A stretch of 64,000 nt of DNA, taken from NCBI RefSeq assembly GCF_002079305.1, contig NZ_CP015039.1:744001-808000 (forward strand). Direction: 5' to 3'. This DNA comes from Rhodovulum sp. P5. GTDB lineage: Bacteria > Pseudomonadota > Alphaproteobacteria > Rhodobacterales > Rhodobacteraceae. Under the pieces are notes generated by a model. It did no database searches. It saw nothing but the letters and a program-made list of their open reading frames with translations, and was not told where the DNA came from. This document shows, piece by piece, positions 19,898-28,359 of the stretch; within the stretch, counting starts at the first letter, position 1, and every line of letters starts with the position of its first letter. The position numbers and the translations under genes are program-made.

Positions 19898-20784
19898 CCC
19901 TGCGTCTGGCGAGCTACAATATTCAGTACGGCACCGGCAAGGACGGCCGCGTGGACCTTGACCGCATCGTCGCGGATCTGGACGAGGGACAAGGCCCCGC
20001 CGACCTGATCGCCTTGCAGGAGGTCGAACGCCACAACCTTGCCCGGAATTCCGGTGACCAGGTGGCCGAGATCGCGGCGCGCCTGCCCCATATGCACTGG
20101 GTCTACGGCCCGGGCATCGACGTGGATGCGTCCGAGATCGTAGATGGCAAGCCGCTCCACCGCCGCCAGCAATTCGGCAACATGGTGCTGTCGCGCTGGC
20201 CGATCCTGTCCTCGATCAACCACACGCTGCCGAAGATCGCGCTGCTGAACCAGTTCCACCTGCAACGGACGCTGGTCGAAACCGTGATCGACACGCCGAC
20301 CCATGGCCCGTTGCGCTTCTGCTCGGTTCATCTCGATCATATCTCGACCGATACGCGCCGCGGCCAGATCGCGTATATGCGCGACCTGATGCTGCGTGGC
20401 CATGAACGCGGCGCAAGCTGGGGCGGCACCCTGAAATCGGCCGAATGGATGCGCCATCCCGAACCGCCGCAACCGATGCGCGCCATCGTCATGGGTGACA
20501 TGAACTTCGCGCCGGACAACCCTGATTACACCGCACTTCTGGGCGATGTGTCGGCCATGCACGGCCGCACGATCCGGGCCCACGGGCTGGCCGATGCCTG
20601 GGTTCTGGCCGGCCATGACGAGACCGCCGGCGACACCCTGCCGCGGGAGGGCCGCGCGCCACGCCGGATCGACCATTGCTTCGTGACGGCGAACCTTGCG
20701 CCCTGTATCACGGCCATGCGGATCGGAGAGACGGCGCAAGGATCGGACCATCAGCCGATCTTCGTCGATCTCGCCCCGCTTTGA
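19894..20784 (+). CDS. Endonuclease/exonuclease/phosphatase (EEP) family phosphohydrolase
   Basis: This 296-residue EEP-fold metal-dependent hydrolase begins [11 protein letters not shown] and keeps the fold's catalytic text: the metal Glu in ALQEVE, SVHLDH, the Asp/Asn pair in VMGDMNFAP, and the terminal [10 protein letters not shown]. No signal peptide is present, so it acts in the cytoplasm. EEP enzymes cleave phosphodiesters or phosphomonoesters (nucleases, sphingomyelinases, inositol phosphatases). Its start overlaps ugpC (ATGA), the position often held by the glycerophosphodiesterase ugpQ, so it likely hydrolyses the imported glycerophosphodiester. That role is inferred from context. 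Confidence 0.85.
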   Translation: MTLRLASYNIQYGTGKDGRVDLDRIVADLDEGQGPADLIALQEVERHNLARNSGDQVAEIAARLPHMHWVYGPGIDVDASEIVDGKPLHRRQQFGNMVLSRWPILSSINHTLPKIALLNQFHLQRTLVETVIDTPTHGPLRFCSVHLDHISTDTRRGQIAYMRDLMLRGHERGASWGGTLKSAEWMRHPEPPQPMRAIVMGDMNFAPDNPDYTALLGDVSAMHGRTIRAHGLADAWVLAGHDETAGDTLPREGRAPRRIDHCFVTANLAPCITAMRIGETAQGSDHQPIFVDLAPL

Positions 20785-20847
20785 CGGCTTTCCCGGTGCG
20801 GGCGGGCACCGGGACCGTGTTCCCGACCCGCCCGAGCAATAACGCCC

Positions 20848-22104
20848 ATGCGCGCCCCGATCCTCACCTCTGCCCGCGCCCGTGCGGGCGACCTGTCGCA
20901 GGTTTTCGCGATCCGCCCGTTCGCCACCTATCAGGCGGGCAATATCGTCATGACCACCGGCTTCTGGATGCAGCGCATCGCGATCGGCTGGCTGACCTGG
21001 GAAATCACCGGGTCAGAGGCGTGGCTGGGCCTGATCGCCTTTGCCGAACTGTTCCCCTCGATCCTGACCGCGCTTTGGGGCGGGGCGCTGGCCGACCGTC
21101 ACCCGGCCACGCGGGTGATGTTCTGGGGGCAGGTCCTGATCGCGGGGCTGTCCGCCGCGCTGACCGTGGGCGCGGCCACCGGATGGCTTGACCGGTGGAG
21201 CCTTCTGGCGGCGATGACGCTGCTTGGGGCGATTTCCGGCACGATCCTGCCCGCCCGGCTGGCGATGGCCTCGTGGCTGGTACCGCGGGCGTTGCTGCCC
21301 ACGGCACTGGCCGTCAATTCCACCGGGTTCAACCTGTCGCGTTTCGTGGGCCCTGCGCTCGCCGCCGGTCTGCTGGTCGTCGCGCATGAGGCGGTGGTTT
21401 TCGGCCTGTCCGCGCTCGGATTTGCCGCGCTGGCGGTGCAGCTTTACCGGATCCGCCATGTCCCGCGGCAGGGGCCGGTCCACCAGCCGGGCCCGCCCGT
21501 CTCGACCGCCGCGGTCTATCGCGCGGTCATGGCCACGCCCGCCGTTCTTGGGGTGATCCTGCTGCAATTCGCCCAGGGCGCGCTGATCCGCCCCACGTCA
21601 GAGCTTTTCCCCGCGTTCTCGGAACTCGCCTTCGGCATGGGGGAGGCCGGGCTGGGCGCGCTGAACGCCGCACTGGGGCTGGGCGCCATCATCGGGGCGC
21701 TGGCGCTGTCGAAAGCGCGGGAGCCGCAGGCGGCCCTGCGCCAGATCCTCATCATGTCGGCGCTGTTCGCGCTCAGCCTGCCGGTCTTCGTGCTGACCGG
21801 CCCGTTCGCGCTGGCGCTGCTGGTGCTGGTGGTGCACGGGCTTGCGATGTCGTCCTCCAACATCGCCGCGCTGGCCTTCGTGCAGATCCAGACGCCGCCG
21901 GAACGGCTGGGCCGGGTGCTGAGCCTTTACACCATCGTGTTCCGCGTGGGCCCGGCGCTCGGCGCCTTCCTGTTCGGGCTGGCGGCGGAACATACTTCGC
22001 TGCGCGCCACCGGCCTGATCTTCGGGGCCGCGGGGCTGGCCGCGACCGCCGCGCTGGCGATCATGATCCTGCGGCCCAAAACCCAATGGAGGCTTCGCCG
22101 ATGA
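20848..22104 (+). CDS. MFS transporter
   Basis: This 418-residue major facilitator protein has about twelve hydrophobic helices. A MFS loop 2-3 motif is visible as GALADRHPATRVMFWGQ, and VPRALLPTALAVNSTGFNLSRFVGPALAA corresponds to the enterobactin-exporter-like (EntS/DUF894) branch. It probably exports a metabolite, or adjusts uptake of a breakdown product of the ugp substrate. It starts 63 bp after the phosphohydrolase and overlaps the next gene by an ATGA junction at 22101, so it belongs to the same transcription unit. Substrate unknown. Confidence 0.85.
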   Translation: MRAPILTSARARAGDLSQVFAIRPFATYQAGNIVMTTGFWMQRIAIGWLTWEITGSEAWLGLIAFAELFPSILTALWGGALADRHPATRVMFWGQVLIAGLSAALTVGAATGWLDRWSLLAAMTLLGAISGTILPARLAMASWLVPRALLPTALAVNSTGFNLSRFVGPALAAGLLVVAHEAVVFGLSALGFAALAVQLYRIRHVPRQGPVHQPGPPVSTAAVYRAVMATPAVLGVILLQFAQGALIRPTSELFPAFSELAFGMGEAGLGALNAALGLGAIIGALALSKAREPQAALRQILIMSALFALSLPVFVLTGPFALALLVLVVHGLAMSSSNIAALAFVQIQTPPERLGRVLSLYTIVFRVGPALGAFLFGLAAEHTSLRATGLIFGAAGLAATAALAIMILRPKTQWRLRR

Positions 22105-22838
22105 CCAATGCGCCCGACATGGCCCTGGGCCGCGACGCTGCCCTGACCTACCTGACCGGCGGCATGGCCGAGGGGGCCGTCCGCCCGCGCCATCTGGGTG
22201 AGAAGTTCACCCCCGACGGCGCGCCCCTGCCCTTTCCCGGCAACACGACGCTCTGCCACCTCGACCCGCAGAGCGCCGCCCATGCCGCCGTTACGCATGC
22301 ACAGGCGCAACTGCGGTCCGGGCCGCTGGCGGACAGCTTTGCCTTCCTGCCACCAGCCAGCTTTCACATGACGGTTTTCGAGGGCGTGAATGACGCCCAC
22401 CGGGTGCCGGAACGCTGGCCCGCGGACCTGTCACTCGGCACCCCGCTTGGGGATGTGACGCAGCACTTTGAAACCGCCCTTGCCGCCTGCGACCTGCCGC
22501 AGCGCTTCACGATCAGCCCGTTGGAGCTTTTCGCGGGCTTCGCCATCAGCGTGACCGGTGCGACCGCGCCGGACCTGCGGACCATGCGCGCGGCCCGCGA
22601 CCGGATGAGCGCCGCGCTGCATCTGCGCCGCCCGGATCACGACCGGTACCGCTTTCACATTACACTCGCCTATCCCCTGCGCTGGTTCAATGCCGACGAG
22701 GCCAGCGCCATCGTGGATCTATGCGAGGAGATCTTCGCGGGCCTCGCCCCCGCGATGGGCACCGTCCCCCTTGGCCCCATCGCGTTCTGCCAGTTCGAAA
22801 CCATGCACCGGTTCGACCCGCTCCGGCTGCTAACCTGA
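22101..22838 (+). CDS. DUF1868-type 2H phosphoesterase-like protein
   Basis: This 245-residue protein carries two His-x-Thr boxes, SFHMTVF (H89, T91) and RFHITLAY (H186, T188). These are the paired catalytic motifs of the 2H phosphoesterase superfamily that cleaves cyclic or linear phosphodiesters. The overall text fits the DUF1868 family. The ATG at 22101, with GGAGG eight bases upstream and overlapping the MFS stop, is preferred to 22086. Together with the EEP enzyme it gives the ugp operon two unrelated phosphodiesterase folds. Its 3' end overlaps that of the convergent metallophosphodiesterase gene by nine bases. The substrate is not known. Confidence 0.75.
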   Translation: MTNAPDMALGRDAALTYLTGGMAEGAVRPRHLGEKFTPDGAPLPFPGNTTLCHLDPQSAAHAAVTHAQAQLRSGPLADSFAFLPPASFHMTVFEGVNDAHRVPERWPADLSLGTPLGDVTQHFETALAACDLPQRFTISPLELFAGFAISVTGATAPDLRTMRAARDRMSAALHLRRPDHDRYRFHITLAYPLRWFNADEASAIVDLCEEIFAGLAPAMGTVPLGPIAFCQFETMHRFDPLRLLT

Positions 22839-23663
22839 CACCGGCGCAAGCTTTTCGGCAGCCTTCGGCGCCACGACCGAGATCACGCCGTGCCCGTCGA
22901 TGTAGTTGTCGAAATGAACCAGCGTCTGGTCGGCATCGGACAGCACAACGGCCATCTGCGCGGGCCCGTCCAGACGATGCACCGCCACGCCCGGCGCCAG
23001 CGGAATGGTGACATTGTAGTGGCTGCCTGCCAGCGTCGTGAACGGCACCCCGTGCCAAAGCGCGGTGGAGGTATAGTGCACATGGCCCGCGATGACCTGC
23101 CGGATATCCGGGTGGGTCTTCAGCACGTCGACAAGGGCCTTGGCGTTTTCAAGGATGATCCGATCCACCGCGGTCGACAGCGGGTTGGCATGGTGATGCA
23201 GGATCACGATCACCGGCCGGTCCGCGGCCTCTGCCAGACGGTCGCGCAGCCAGTTCAGTTGGATCGGCTCCAGCCGCCCTGCACCGTCCTTGCCACCCTC
23301 GCTGTCCAGCACGATCAGCCGTTGACCCCTGATGTCCCGAACCGCATCGACGAACCCGGTCGCTGCCGCCGCGTCCTGGCCGAACACCTCCAGAAAAGCC
23401 GCGCGGTCGTCATGGTTGCCGATGGTCACGACAGAGGGCACGGTCAGATCGGCCAGCAGATCGCGCAAGCGCTCATAGGCCGCCCGCTCCCCCAGGTCGG
23501 CCAGATCGCCGGCCAGAACCACGCAATCGGCATCACCGTGGCGGGCGTTGATCGCGGCGATCCCGGCGCGCAAACGGTCGGCGGTGTCGAGCCCGTGGGA
23601 AAGCTGCCCCTCGGGCACCAGATGCAGATCGCTGAGGACGATCAGCTTCAGCCGGTCGCTCAT
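22830..23663 (-). CDS. Calcineurin-like metallophosphodiesterase (GpdQ/CpdA type)
   Basis: This 277-residue cytoplasmic dimetal phosphodiesterase has all motif blocks of the class III cyclic nucleotide PDE and glycerophosphodiesterase GpdQ group: SDLHL (D12, H14), AGDLADLG (D53), GNHDD (residues 82-86), HHHAN and GHVHYTS near the end. The start MSDRLK at 23663 overlaps the stop of the isomerase gene (ATGA), so the longer reading is rejected. Given the neighbouring ugp system, a glycerophosphodiester is a plausible substrate; cAMP is an alternative. Confidence 0.85.
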   Translation of the reverse strand: MSDRLKLIVLSDLHLVPEGQLSHGLDTADRLRAGIAAINARHGDADCVVLAGDLADLGERAAYERLRDLLADLTVPSVVTIGNHDDRAAFLEVFGQDAAAATGFVDAVRDIRGQRLIVLDSEGGKDGAGRLEPIQLNWLRDRLAEAADRPVIVILHHHANPLSTAVDRIILENAKALVDVLKTHPDIRQVIAGHVHYTSTALWHGVPFTTLAGSHYNVTIPLAPGVAVHRLDGPAQMAVVLSDADQTLVHFDNYIDGHGVISVVAPKAAEKLAPVSG

Positions 23664-24475
23664 TGGCCCAGACCTTCCGCCGCCAGATAGGCCATGGCCG
23701 CGGGGATGCGAGCCTTGTCGCGCAACTCCAGTACCAGCCGCGGATTGCTGGACAGCGTGCCCAGCGCGCGGAACACCGATGTCCACAGGATGGTGCCCTC
23801 GCCCGGTGCCCAGTGCCGGTCGGCATGGCCGTCCGCATCCTGCAAATGGACATGGTGCAGGCGGTCGCCGGCGGAGGTCACGTAGTAATCCACCGGCGGG
23901 GCACCGTTGGTGACGTGGGAATAATGCGCATGCCCCGTGTCGATCGACAGCGCGATCGCGTCAGAGCCGAAGCTTTCGACCAGCGTCTTGCGGTGCTCTG
24001 GATCGATATCCTCGATATTCTCCACCACCAGAACCACGCCCTGATCGGCGGCGCGGGCCACGGCGGCGCCCAGCGTCTGGTGGGTACGCTCCACCATGTC
24101 GTCAAACGCATCTGGCTTGTCGCCGAAATTCTGGTTGTCCCATGCCCGGATCGGGGAGTGGACGACCATCTGCGTCGCGCCCACCGCCGCGCAGATATCC
24201 AGCCCCTGATCCATCCGCCTGGCGACGACCGCGCGAATCTCGGGGTCGGGGCTGGAGACGACGAAGCCCCAGAACGGCCCGTGGATGCCCCGCCGCCCGG
24301 CATGGCCGTCCAGAAGGCGCACGGCCTCTTCGGCCAGGGGCTGCCAGTCGCCCGACAAAACCTCCGGCTTGTGGAAGGTCTGCAATTCCAGATCGCGGTC
24401 CTTCTCCTTCAGCCAGTTCAGATAGGGGGGCAGGTCCGGCACGCCGAGGCAGGCACCGATCACGGGCAGGGTCAT
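23660..24475 (-). CDS. Sugar phosphate isomerase/epimerase-like TIM-barrel protein
   Basis: This 271-residue protein has an xylose isomerase-like TIM barrel. Visible landmarks are GIHGPFWGF, VVHSPIRAWDNQNF, VVENIEDIDPE (metal Glu), SIDTGHAHYSH (metal Asp and His) and HHVHLQDADGHADRHWAPGEG, the usual metal-site pattern. Members include IolE/IolI-like inosose enzymes, hydroxypyruvate isomerase and endonuclease IV; this one lacks the DNA-binding features of the last. AAGGAG lies seven bases before the ATG. It is co-transcribed with the metallophosphodiesterase, suggesting it processes the sugar or polyol released from a phosphodiester. Confidence 0.8.
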   Translation of the reverse strand: MTLPVIGACLGVPDLPPYLNWLKEKDRDLELQTFHKPEVLSGDWQPLAEEAVRLLDGHAGRRGIHGPFWGFVVSSPDPEIRAVVARRMDQGLDICAAVGATQMVVHSPIRAWDNQNFGDKPDAFDDMVERTHQTLGAAVARAADQGVVLVVENIEDIDPEHRKTLVESFGSDAIALSIDTGHAHYSHVTNGAPPVDYYVTSAGDRLHHVHLQDADGHADRHWAPGEGTILWTSVFRALGTLSSNPRLVLELRDKARIPAAMAYLAAEGLGQ

Positions 24476-24800
24476 CGCAGGGCTCCTTCAGACATCAGGC
24501 GTTCCGGTTAGCGGCGGGCCGCAACAGCGCTGCGACGTCTGCGTGACATTCCGGCAAAGACGACATGCGCGGCCACGTCGGGCGAACATGGGCCAATCCG
24601 ACAACCAGCGGCAGATCCGAAACGCCGCCCCCCATGGCGACGGCCTGCAAGTGCCTGAAAAGCCCGGAACCGTCCCCGCGGCTGTCACCAAGCAGTCAAG
24701 AAACGTCAATGAAAGCGTCATGCCGCCGCCATACCCGCGTTGCCATCAGCGCGCAGGACAGGTGGACAGGAAGACCCTGTCATGACCCGGAGAGTGACCG
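24476..24800. other. Divergent regulatory region with Pho-box-like repeats
   Basis: This 325-bp gap lies between the divergent isomerase/phosphodiesterase pair and the dipeptide-type ABC operon. It contains four GTCA words at 24684, 24695, 24705 and 24717, spaced 11, 10 and 12 bases (see separate entry), and GGAG before the ATG at 24801. No open frame with coding character was seen. Confidence 0.6.
24682..24721 (+). promoter_or_regulatory. Candidate Pho box (PhoB site)
   Basis: CTGTCAC (24682-24688) and CAGTCAA (24693-24699) are separated by four bases, the 7-4-7 layout of PhoB sites. Further half-sites CGTCAAT (24704-24710) and CGTCATG (24716-24722) follow with spacing near 11. A possible -10 CATACC is at 24730-24735, about 70 bp before the ATG at 24801. 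If real, phosphate starvation would activate this transporter operon. Confidence 0.55.
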
Positions 24801-26372
24801 ATGCTGAAACGCATTCTTGCCGCTCTTGCCCTGCTCGCCCTGGCCCTGTCGGCCACGGCCCCCGCGCAGGCGCAGGACCGCCGCCCCGACCTTGTCGTCG
24901 CCGTGAACAACCTGCCCGACAGCCTCGAAGGGATCGAGGAAATGGGCAATGTCGCCGTCCGCATCACCTATTCGATGTTCGACAGCCTGATCCGCCGGGA
25001 TTTCCTGGCCGATGGATCGGGCACGGCGTCCAAGCTGGTACCCAGCCTTGCCGAAAGTTGGACCCGCATCGACGACCGCACGCTGGAGCTGAAACTGCGC
25101 GAAGGCGTGAAGTTCCACGACGGGTCGGAACTGACCTCTGACGACGTGGTGTTTTCGTTCAACGCGGGGCGCGGCCACGGCTATGACCCTCTGATCGGTG
25201 CCGCCCGCCGCTTCATGCTGACGATCAGCCATATCGAACCGGTGGACAAATACACCGTCCGCGTGGTGTCGAAAGAACCCGATGTTCTGCTGGAACAGCG
25301 TCTTGCCGGCTATGCCTTCTGGGTGGTCGAGAACAAGAACTACATGACCGTCGGCAAGGACGCGTTCGCGCGCAACCCGGTCGGCACCGGCCCCTACAAG
25401 ATGGATAAATGGGTGGACGGCGAATTCATCCGCCTTGTTTCCCATGACAACTATTTCGGCGGCAGGCCCACCGCGAAATCGGTGACCTTCGTCGAGGTGC
25501 CGGAAGTGTCGGCCCGGATCGCGGGTCTTGTCTCGGGCGAATACGACATCGCCGTGAACATCCCGCCCGACCAGATCCCGGTGATCGAGGGGTATGACGA
25601 CCTGAAGGTCGAGCAGATCGTTCTGGACAACACCCATATGCTGGTCTTCTTCAATGTCGGTCCGACCGCTAAGAAAGAGGTTCGCCAGGCCCTGTCGCTG
25701 GCCATCGACCGCGACCTGCTGCGCAAGGCGCTGTGGGCCGACAAGAACTATACCCCGAACGGGCACCAGCTTCCGTCCTACGTGATGTGGATCGAAGATT
25801 TCCCCGGTTTCGAATACAACCCCGACAAGGCGCGCGCGCTGCTGAAAGAGGCGGGCTATAACGGCGAGGAGATCGTCTACAAGCTGCCGCTGAACTATTA
25901 CCTGCTGAGCCTTGAGGCCGCGCAGGCGATGCAGCAGATGTGGAAAGAGGTCGGCCTGAACGTCAAGCTGCAACCGGTCGAGAACTGGAGCCAGGTGAAC
26001 GACCCCAACCAGACCGTGCATATCCGGCCCTGGTCCAACACCCACCGCATGCCCGACCCGCTGGGCAGCTTCGTGCCGCAATGGGGCGTCGACAGCTGGG
26101 TGCAGAAGAACAAGGAAGATGCCGCGCGGTCCTGGAAGGCCCCGGCAGAGTTCAACAAGCTGCACGAGGTGATCGTGGCCTCGACCGACTGGGACGAGCG
26201 TCAGCAGGCCTATCGCGACGCGCTGACCATCTTCATGGACGAGGCGCCGGGCACGATGCTGTACAACCCGCTGGAAACCTACGCGATGCGCAAGGACATC
26301 GAGTGGAAGCCCTACGGCCTCTACTACATGGACCTGCGCCCCTACAACCTGCAGATCGGCGGCAGCAACTGA
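24801..26372 (+). CDS. ABC transporter substrate-binding protein, family 5 (dipeptide/oligopeptide type)
   Basis: This 523-residue periplasmic receptor has a Sec signal peptide (residues 1-28, ending APAQAQ). The family 5 core follows: LAESWTRIDDRTLELKLREGVKFHDG, SDDVVFSFN, NPVGTGPYKMDKWV and FNVGPTAKKEVRQALSLAIDR. Members bind peptides, nickel, glutathione or varied small organics, and some take up opines or phosphorylated compounds. A GGAGAG ribosome-binding site precedes the start. It is the first gene of a six-gene operon with both ATPases, both permeases and a TIM-barrel isomerase. A Pho-box-like site upstream suggests a phosphorus-containing ligand. Confidence 0.9.
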   Translation: MLKRILAALALLALALSATAPAQAQDRRPDLVVAVNNLPDSLEGIEEMGNVAVRITYSMFDSLIRRDFLADGSGTASKLVPSLAESWTRIDDRTLELKLREGVKFHDGSELTSDDVVFSFNAGRGHGYDPLIGAARRFMLTISHIEPVDKYTVRVVSKEPDVLLEQRLAGYAFWVVENKNYMTVGKDAFARNPVGTGPYKMDKWVDGEFIRLVSHDNYFGGRPTAKSVTFVEVPEVSARIAGLVSGEYDIAVNIPPDQIPVIEGYDDLKVEQIVLDNTHMLVFFNVGPTAKKEVRQALSLAIDRDLLRKALWADKNYTPNGHQLPSYVMWIEDFPGFEYNPDKARALLKEAGYNGEEIVYKLPLNYYLLSLEAAQAMQQMWKEVGLNVKLQPVENWSQVNDPNQTVHIRPWSNTHRMPDPLGSFVPQWGVDSWVQKNKEDAARSWKAPAEFNKLHEVIVASTDWDERQQAYRDALTIFMDEAPGTMLYNPLETYAMRKDIEWKPYGLYYMDLRPYNLQIGGSN

Positions 26373-26382
26373 TCCGCCCAAC

Positions 26383-26405
26383 GCGCCGGCCCACACGGCC
26401 GGCGC
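26383..26405 (+). terminator. Strong intergenic hairpin after binding-protein gene
   Basis: GCGCCGGCC (26383-26391) and GGCCGGCGC (26397-26405) form a perfect nine-bp stem with a five-base loop CACAC. No T run follows, so it is more likely an attenuator or 3'-end stabiliser separating the highly expressed receptor from the ATPase genes than a full terminator. Confidence 0.65.
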
Positions 26406-26422
26406 CCCTGCCCGAGGCCCCC

Positions 26423-27409
26423 ATGCTTTTGTCCGTCGACACCATTTCCGTTCGGATCGACCGGCCCGGCCTTCAGCCGGTGTTTCCCGTGCGCGGCGTA
26501 TCGCTGGCGGTGGAGGCGGGGCGCACGCTCGCACTCGTCGGTGAATCCGGCTGCGGAAAATCGATGACCTGTCTGGCCATCGCGGGACTGCTTCCCAAAC
26601 GCGGCCATGTGGCCGAAGGCGCGATCCGGCTGGATGGCCGCAACCTGTGCGAGATGTCGGTGCCAGAGGCCCGCGCCCTGCGCCGCCGCGCCATGGCCAG
26701 CGTATTTCAGGATGCCACCGGCGGTCTCAACCCGGTGCGCACCATCGGCTGGCAGGTGGCCGAGGCCGTGCGCCTGCGCAAGGGTGCCACCCGGGCCGAC
26801 GCGCGGAAAGAGGCGATCCGCCTGCTGGGCCGCGTGGGTCTGCCCGATCCCGAACGCCGCGCCCGCGAATACCCCCACCAGTTTTCCGGCGGCATGAACC
26901 AGCGCGCGATGATCGCGCTTGCCATCGCGGGCAGCCCGCGAGTTCTGATCGCCGATGAGGCAACGACAGCACTGGACGTGACGCTTCAGGCCCAGATCCT
27001 CGACCTGATCGCCGATCTGCGCGATAGCCTCGGGATGGGCGTCTTGTTCGTGACCCATGATCTGGGCCTTGTCGCCCAACGCGCCGACCATGTCGCGGTG
27101 ATGTATGCTGGCCGGCTGGTGGAGGCCGCCGATGTAACCACGCTGTTCGCCCGACCACGCCATCCCTATACCGCGGGGCTCTTGGCGGCCCTGCCCGATG
27201 CGCAGGGCGCGCGCTCGCGGCTCGCCTCGATCGAGGGGACGGTACCGCCGATCGACACCCTGCCGCCCGGCTGCGCCTTTGCCCCCCGTTGCCCCCGCGC
27301 GTCGGCTTTCTGCACGCAATACGACCCCGACCCGGTTGCCGGGCTCGCCTGTCACCACCCCGCTCTGCAGGGCAGTCCCCAGCCCCATCGTGAAACGGTG
27401 CCATCATGA
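26423..27409 (+). CDS. Dipeptide/oligopeptide-type ABC transporter ATP-binding protein (DppD-like)
   Basis: This 328-residue ATPase has Walker A GESGCGKS at about residues 40-47, the Q-loop FQDATGGLNPV, signature FSGGMNQRAMIALA, Walker B VLIADEATTALD, and the switch VTHDLGLV. The Opp/Dpp C-terminal extension with GCAFAPRCPRAS carries the cysteine cluster typical of oligopeptide transporter ATPases. The start MLLSVDTISV was chosen because the earlier open reading overlaps the receptor gene. Its stop overlaps the next ATPase start (ATGA at 27406). Confidence 0.92.
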   Translation: MLLSVDTISVRIDRPGLQPVFPVRGVSLAVEAGRTLALVGESGCGKSMTCLAIAGLLPKRGHVAEGAIRLDGRNLCEMSVPEARALRRRAMASVFQDATGGLNPVRTIGWQVAEAVRLRKGATRADARKEAIRLLGRVGLPDPERRAREYPHQFSGGMNQRAMIALAIAGSPRVLIADEATTALDVTLQAQILDLIADLRDSLGMGVLFVTHDLGLVAQRADHVAVMYAGRLVEAADVTTLFARPRHPYTAGLLAALPDAQGARSRLASIEGTVPPIDTLPPGCAFAPRCPRASAFCTQYDPDPVAGLACHHPALQGSPQPHRETVPS

Positions 27410-28359
27410 CCGCGCAACTACAGGCGCATGGGCTGACCAAGTCCTATGCCATCGGGCGGCCGGGGCTGTTTCGCCCGGCCCGCCGCTTTCAGGCGGTGAA
27501 CGGGGTCGACGTGACGCTTGCCCGGGGCGAAACCCTTGGCATCGTCGGCGAAAGCGGCTGCGGCAAGTCCACGCTGGCGCGCCTGCTGGTCGGGCTCAGC
27601 CCCGCCGATACCGGATCGGTGCAGATCGGCGATACCGACGTGCTGCACATGGACGATGCCCACTGGCGCGCGATGCGCCGGCGGATCCAGATCGTCTATC
27701 AGGATGCCGCGGGTGCGCTGGACCCCCGGATGACCGTCCGCGCGCAGGTGGAGGAGCCCTTGCGCATTCATAAGCTGCCGCTGAAGGCCGCCGACGAAGC
27801 GCTGGCTGCGGTGGGCCTTGTTCCGGCGATGGGCGCGCGCTATCCGCACGAACTGTCCGGCGGGCAGTTGCAGCGCGTGGTGATCGCGCGGGCCCTGACC
27901 CTTGACCCCGAGATCCTGGTGCTGGACGAACCGGTCTCGGCGCTCGACGTCTCGATCCAGGCGCAGATCGTGAACCTGTTGCAGGATCTTCAGCGCGACC
28001 GGCGCCTGTCCTATCTCTTCGTCAGCCACGATCTGGGCATCGTGCGCCATATCTCGGACCGGATCGCGGTGATGTATCTGGGCCGGATCGTGGAAGAGGC
28101 GGAGAAGACCGCCTTTTATGCCCATGCCCTGCACCCCTATTCCCGCGCGCTGCTGGCCGCGGTGCCGGTGGCCGACCCCACCCGCCGCGATGCCGCGCCC
28201 CGGATCGGCGACCCGCCCAACCCGGCCAATCCGCCGTCGGGCTGCGGCTTTCATCCGCGCTGCCCCTTTGCCGTGCCACGCTGCGCGGCCGAGGTGCCGC
28301 CCCTGCGCGATATCGGCGGACGCCGCGCCGCCTGTCACCGGATCGAGGAGATCGCCTGA
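27406..28359 (+). CDS. Dipeptide/oligopeptide-type ABC transporter ATP-binding protein (DppF-like)
   Basis: This 317-residue second ATPase has Walker [10 protein letters not shown], signature LSGGQLQRVVIARA, Walker B ILVLDEPVSALD and the C-terminal block GCGFHPRCPFAVPRC. The N-terminal FQAVNGVDVTLARGET is usual for DppF/OppF. It forms a heterodimer with the preceding DppD-like subunit. The stop shares bases with the ATG of the permease gene at 28359, so the ATPase and permease genes are tightly coupled. Confidence 0.92.
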   Translation: MTAQLQAHGLTKSYAIGRPGLFRPARRFQAVNGVDVTLARGETLGIVGESGCGKSTLARLLVGLSPADTGSVQIGDTDVLHMDDAHWRAMRRRIQIVYQDAAGALDPRMTVRAQVEEPLRIHKLPLKAADEALAAVGLVPAMGARYPHELSGGQLQRVVIARALTLDPEILVLDEPVSALDVSIQAQIVNLLQDLQRDRRLSYLFVSHDLGIVRHISDRIAVMYLGRIVEEAEKTAFYAHALHPYSRALLAAVPVADPTRRDAAPRIGDPPNPANPPSGCGFHPRCPFAVPRCAAEVPPLRDIGGRRAACHRIEEIA

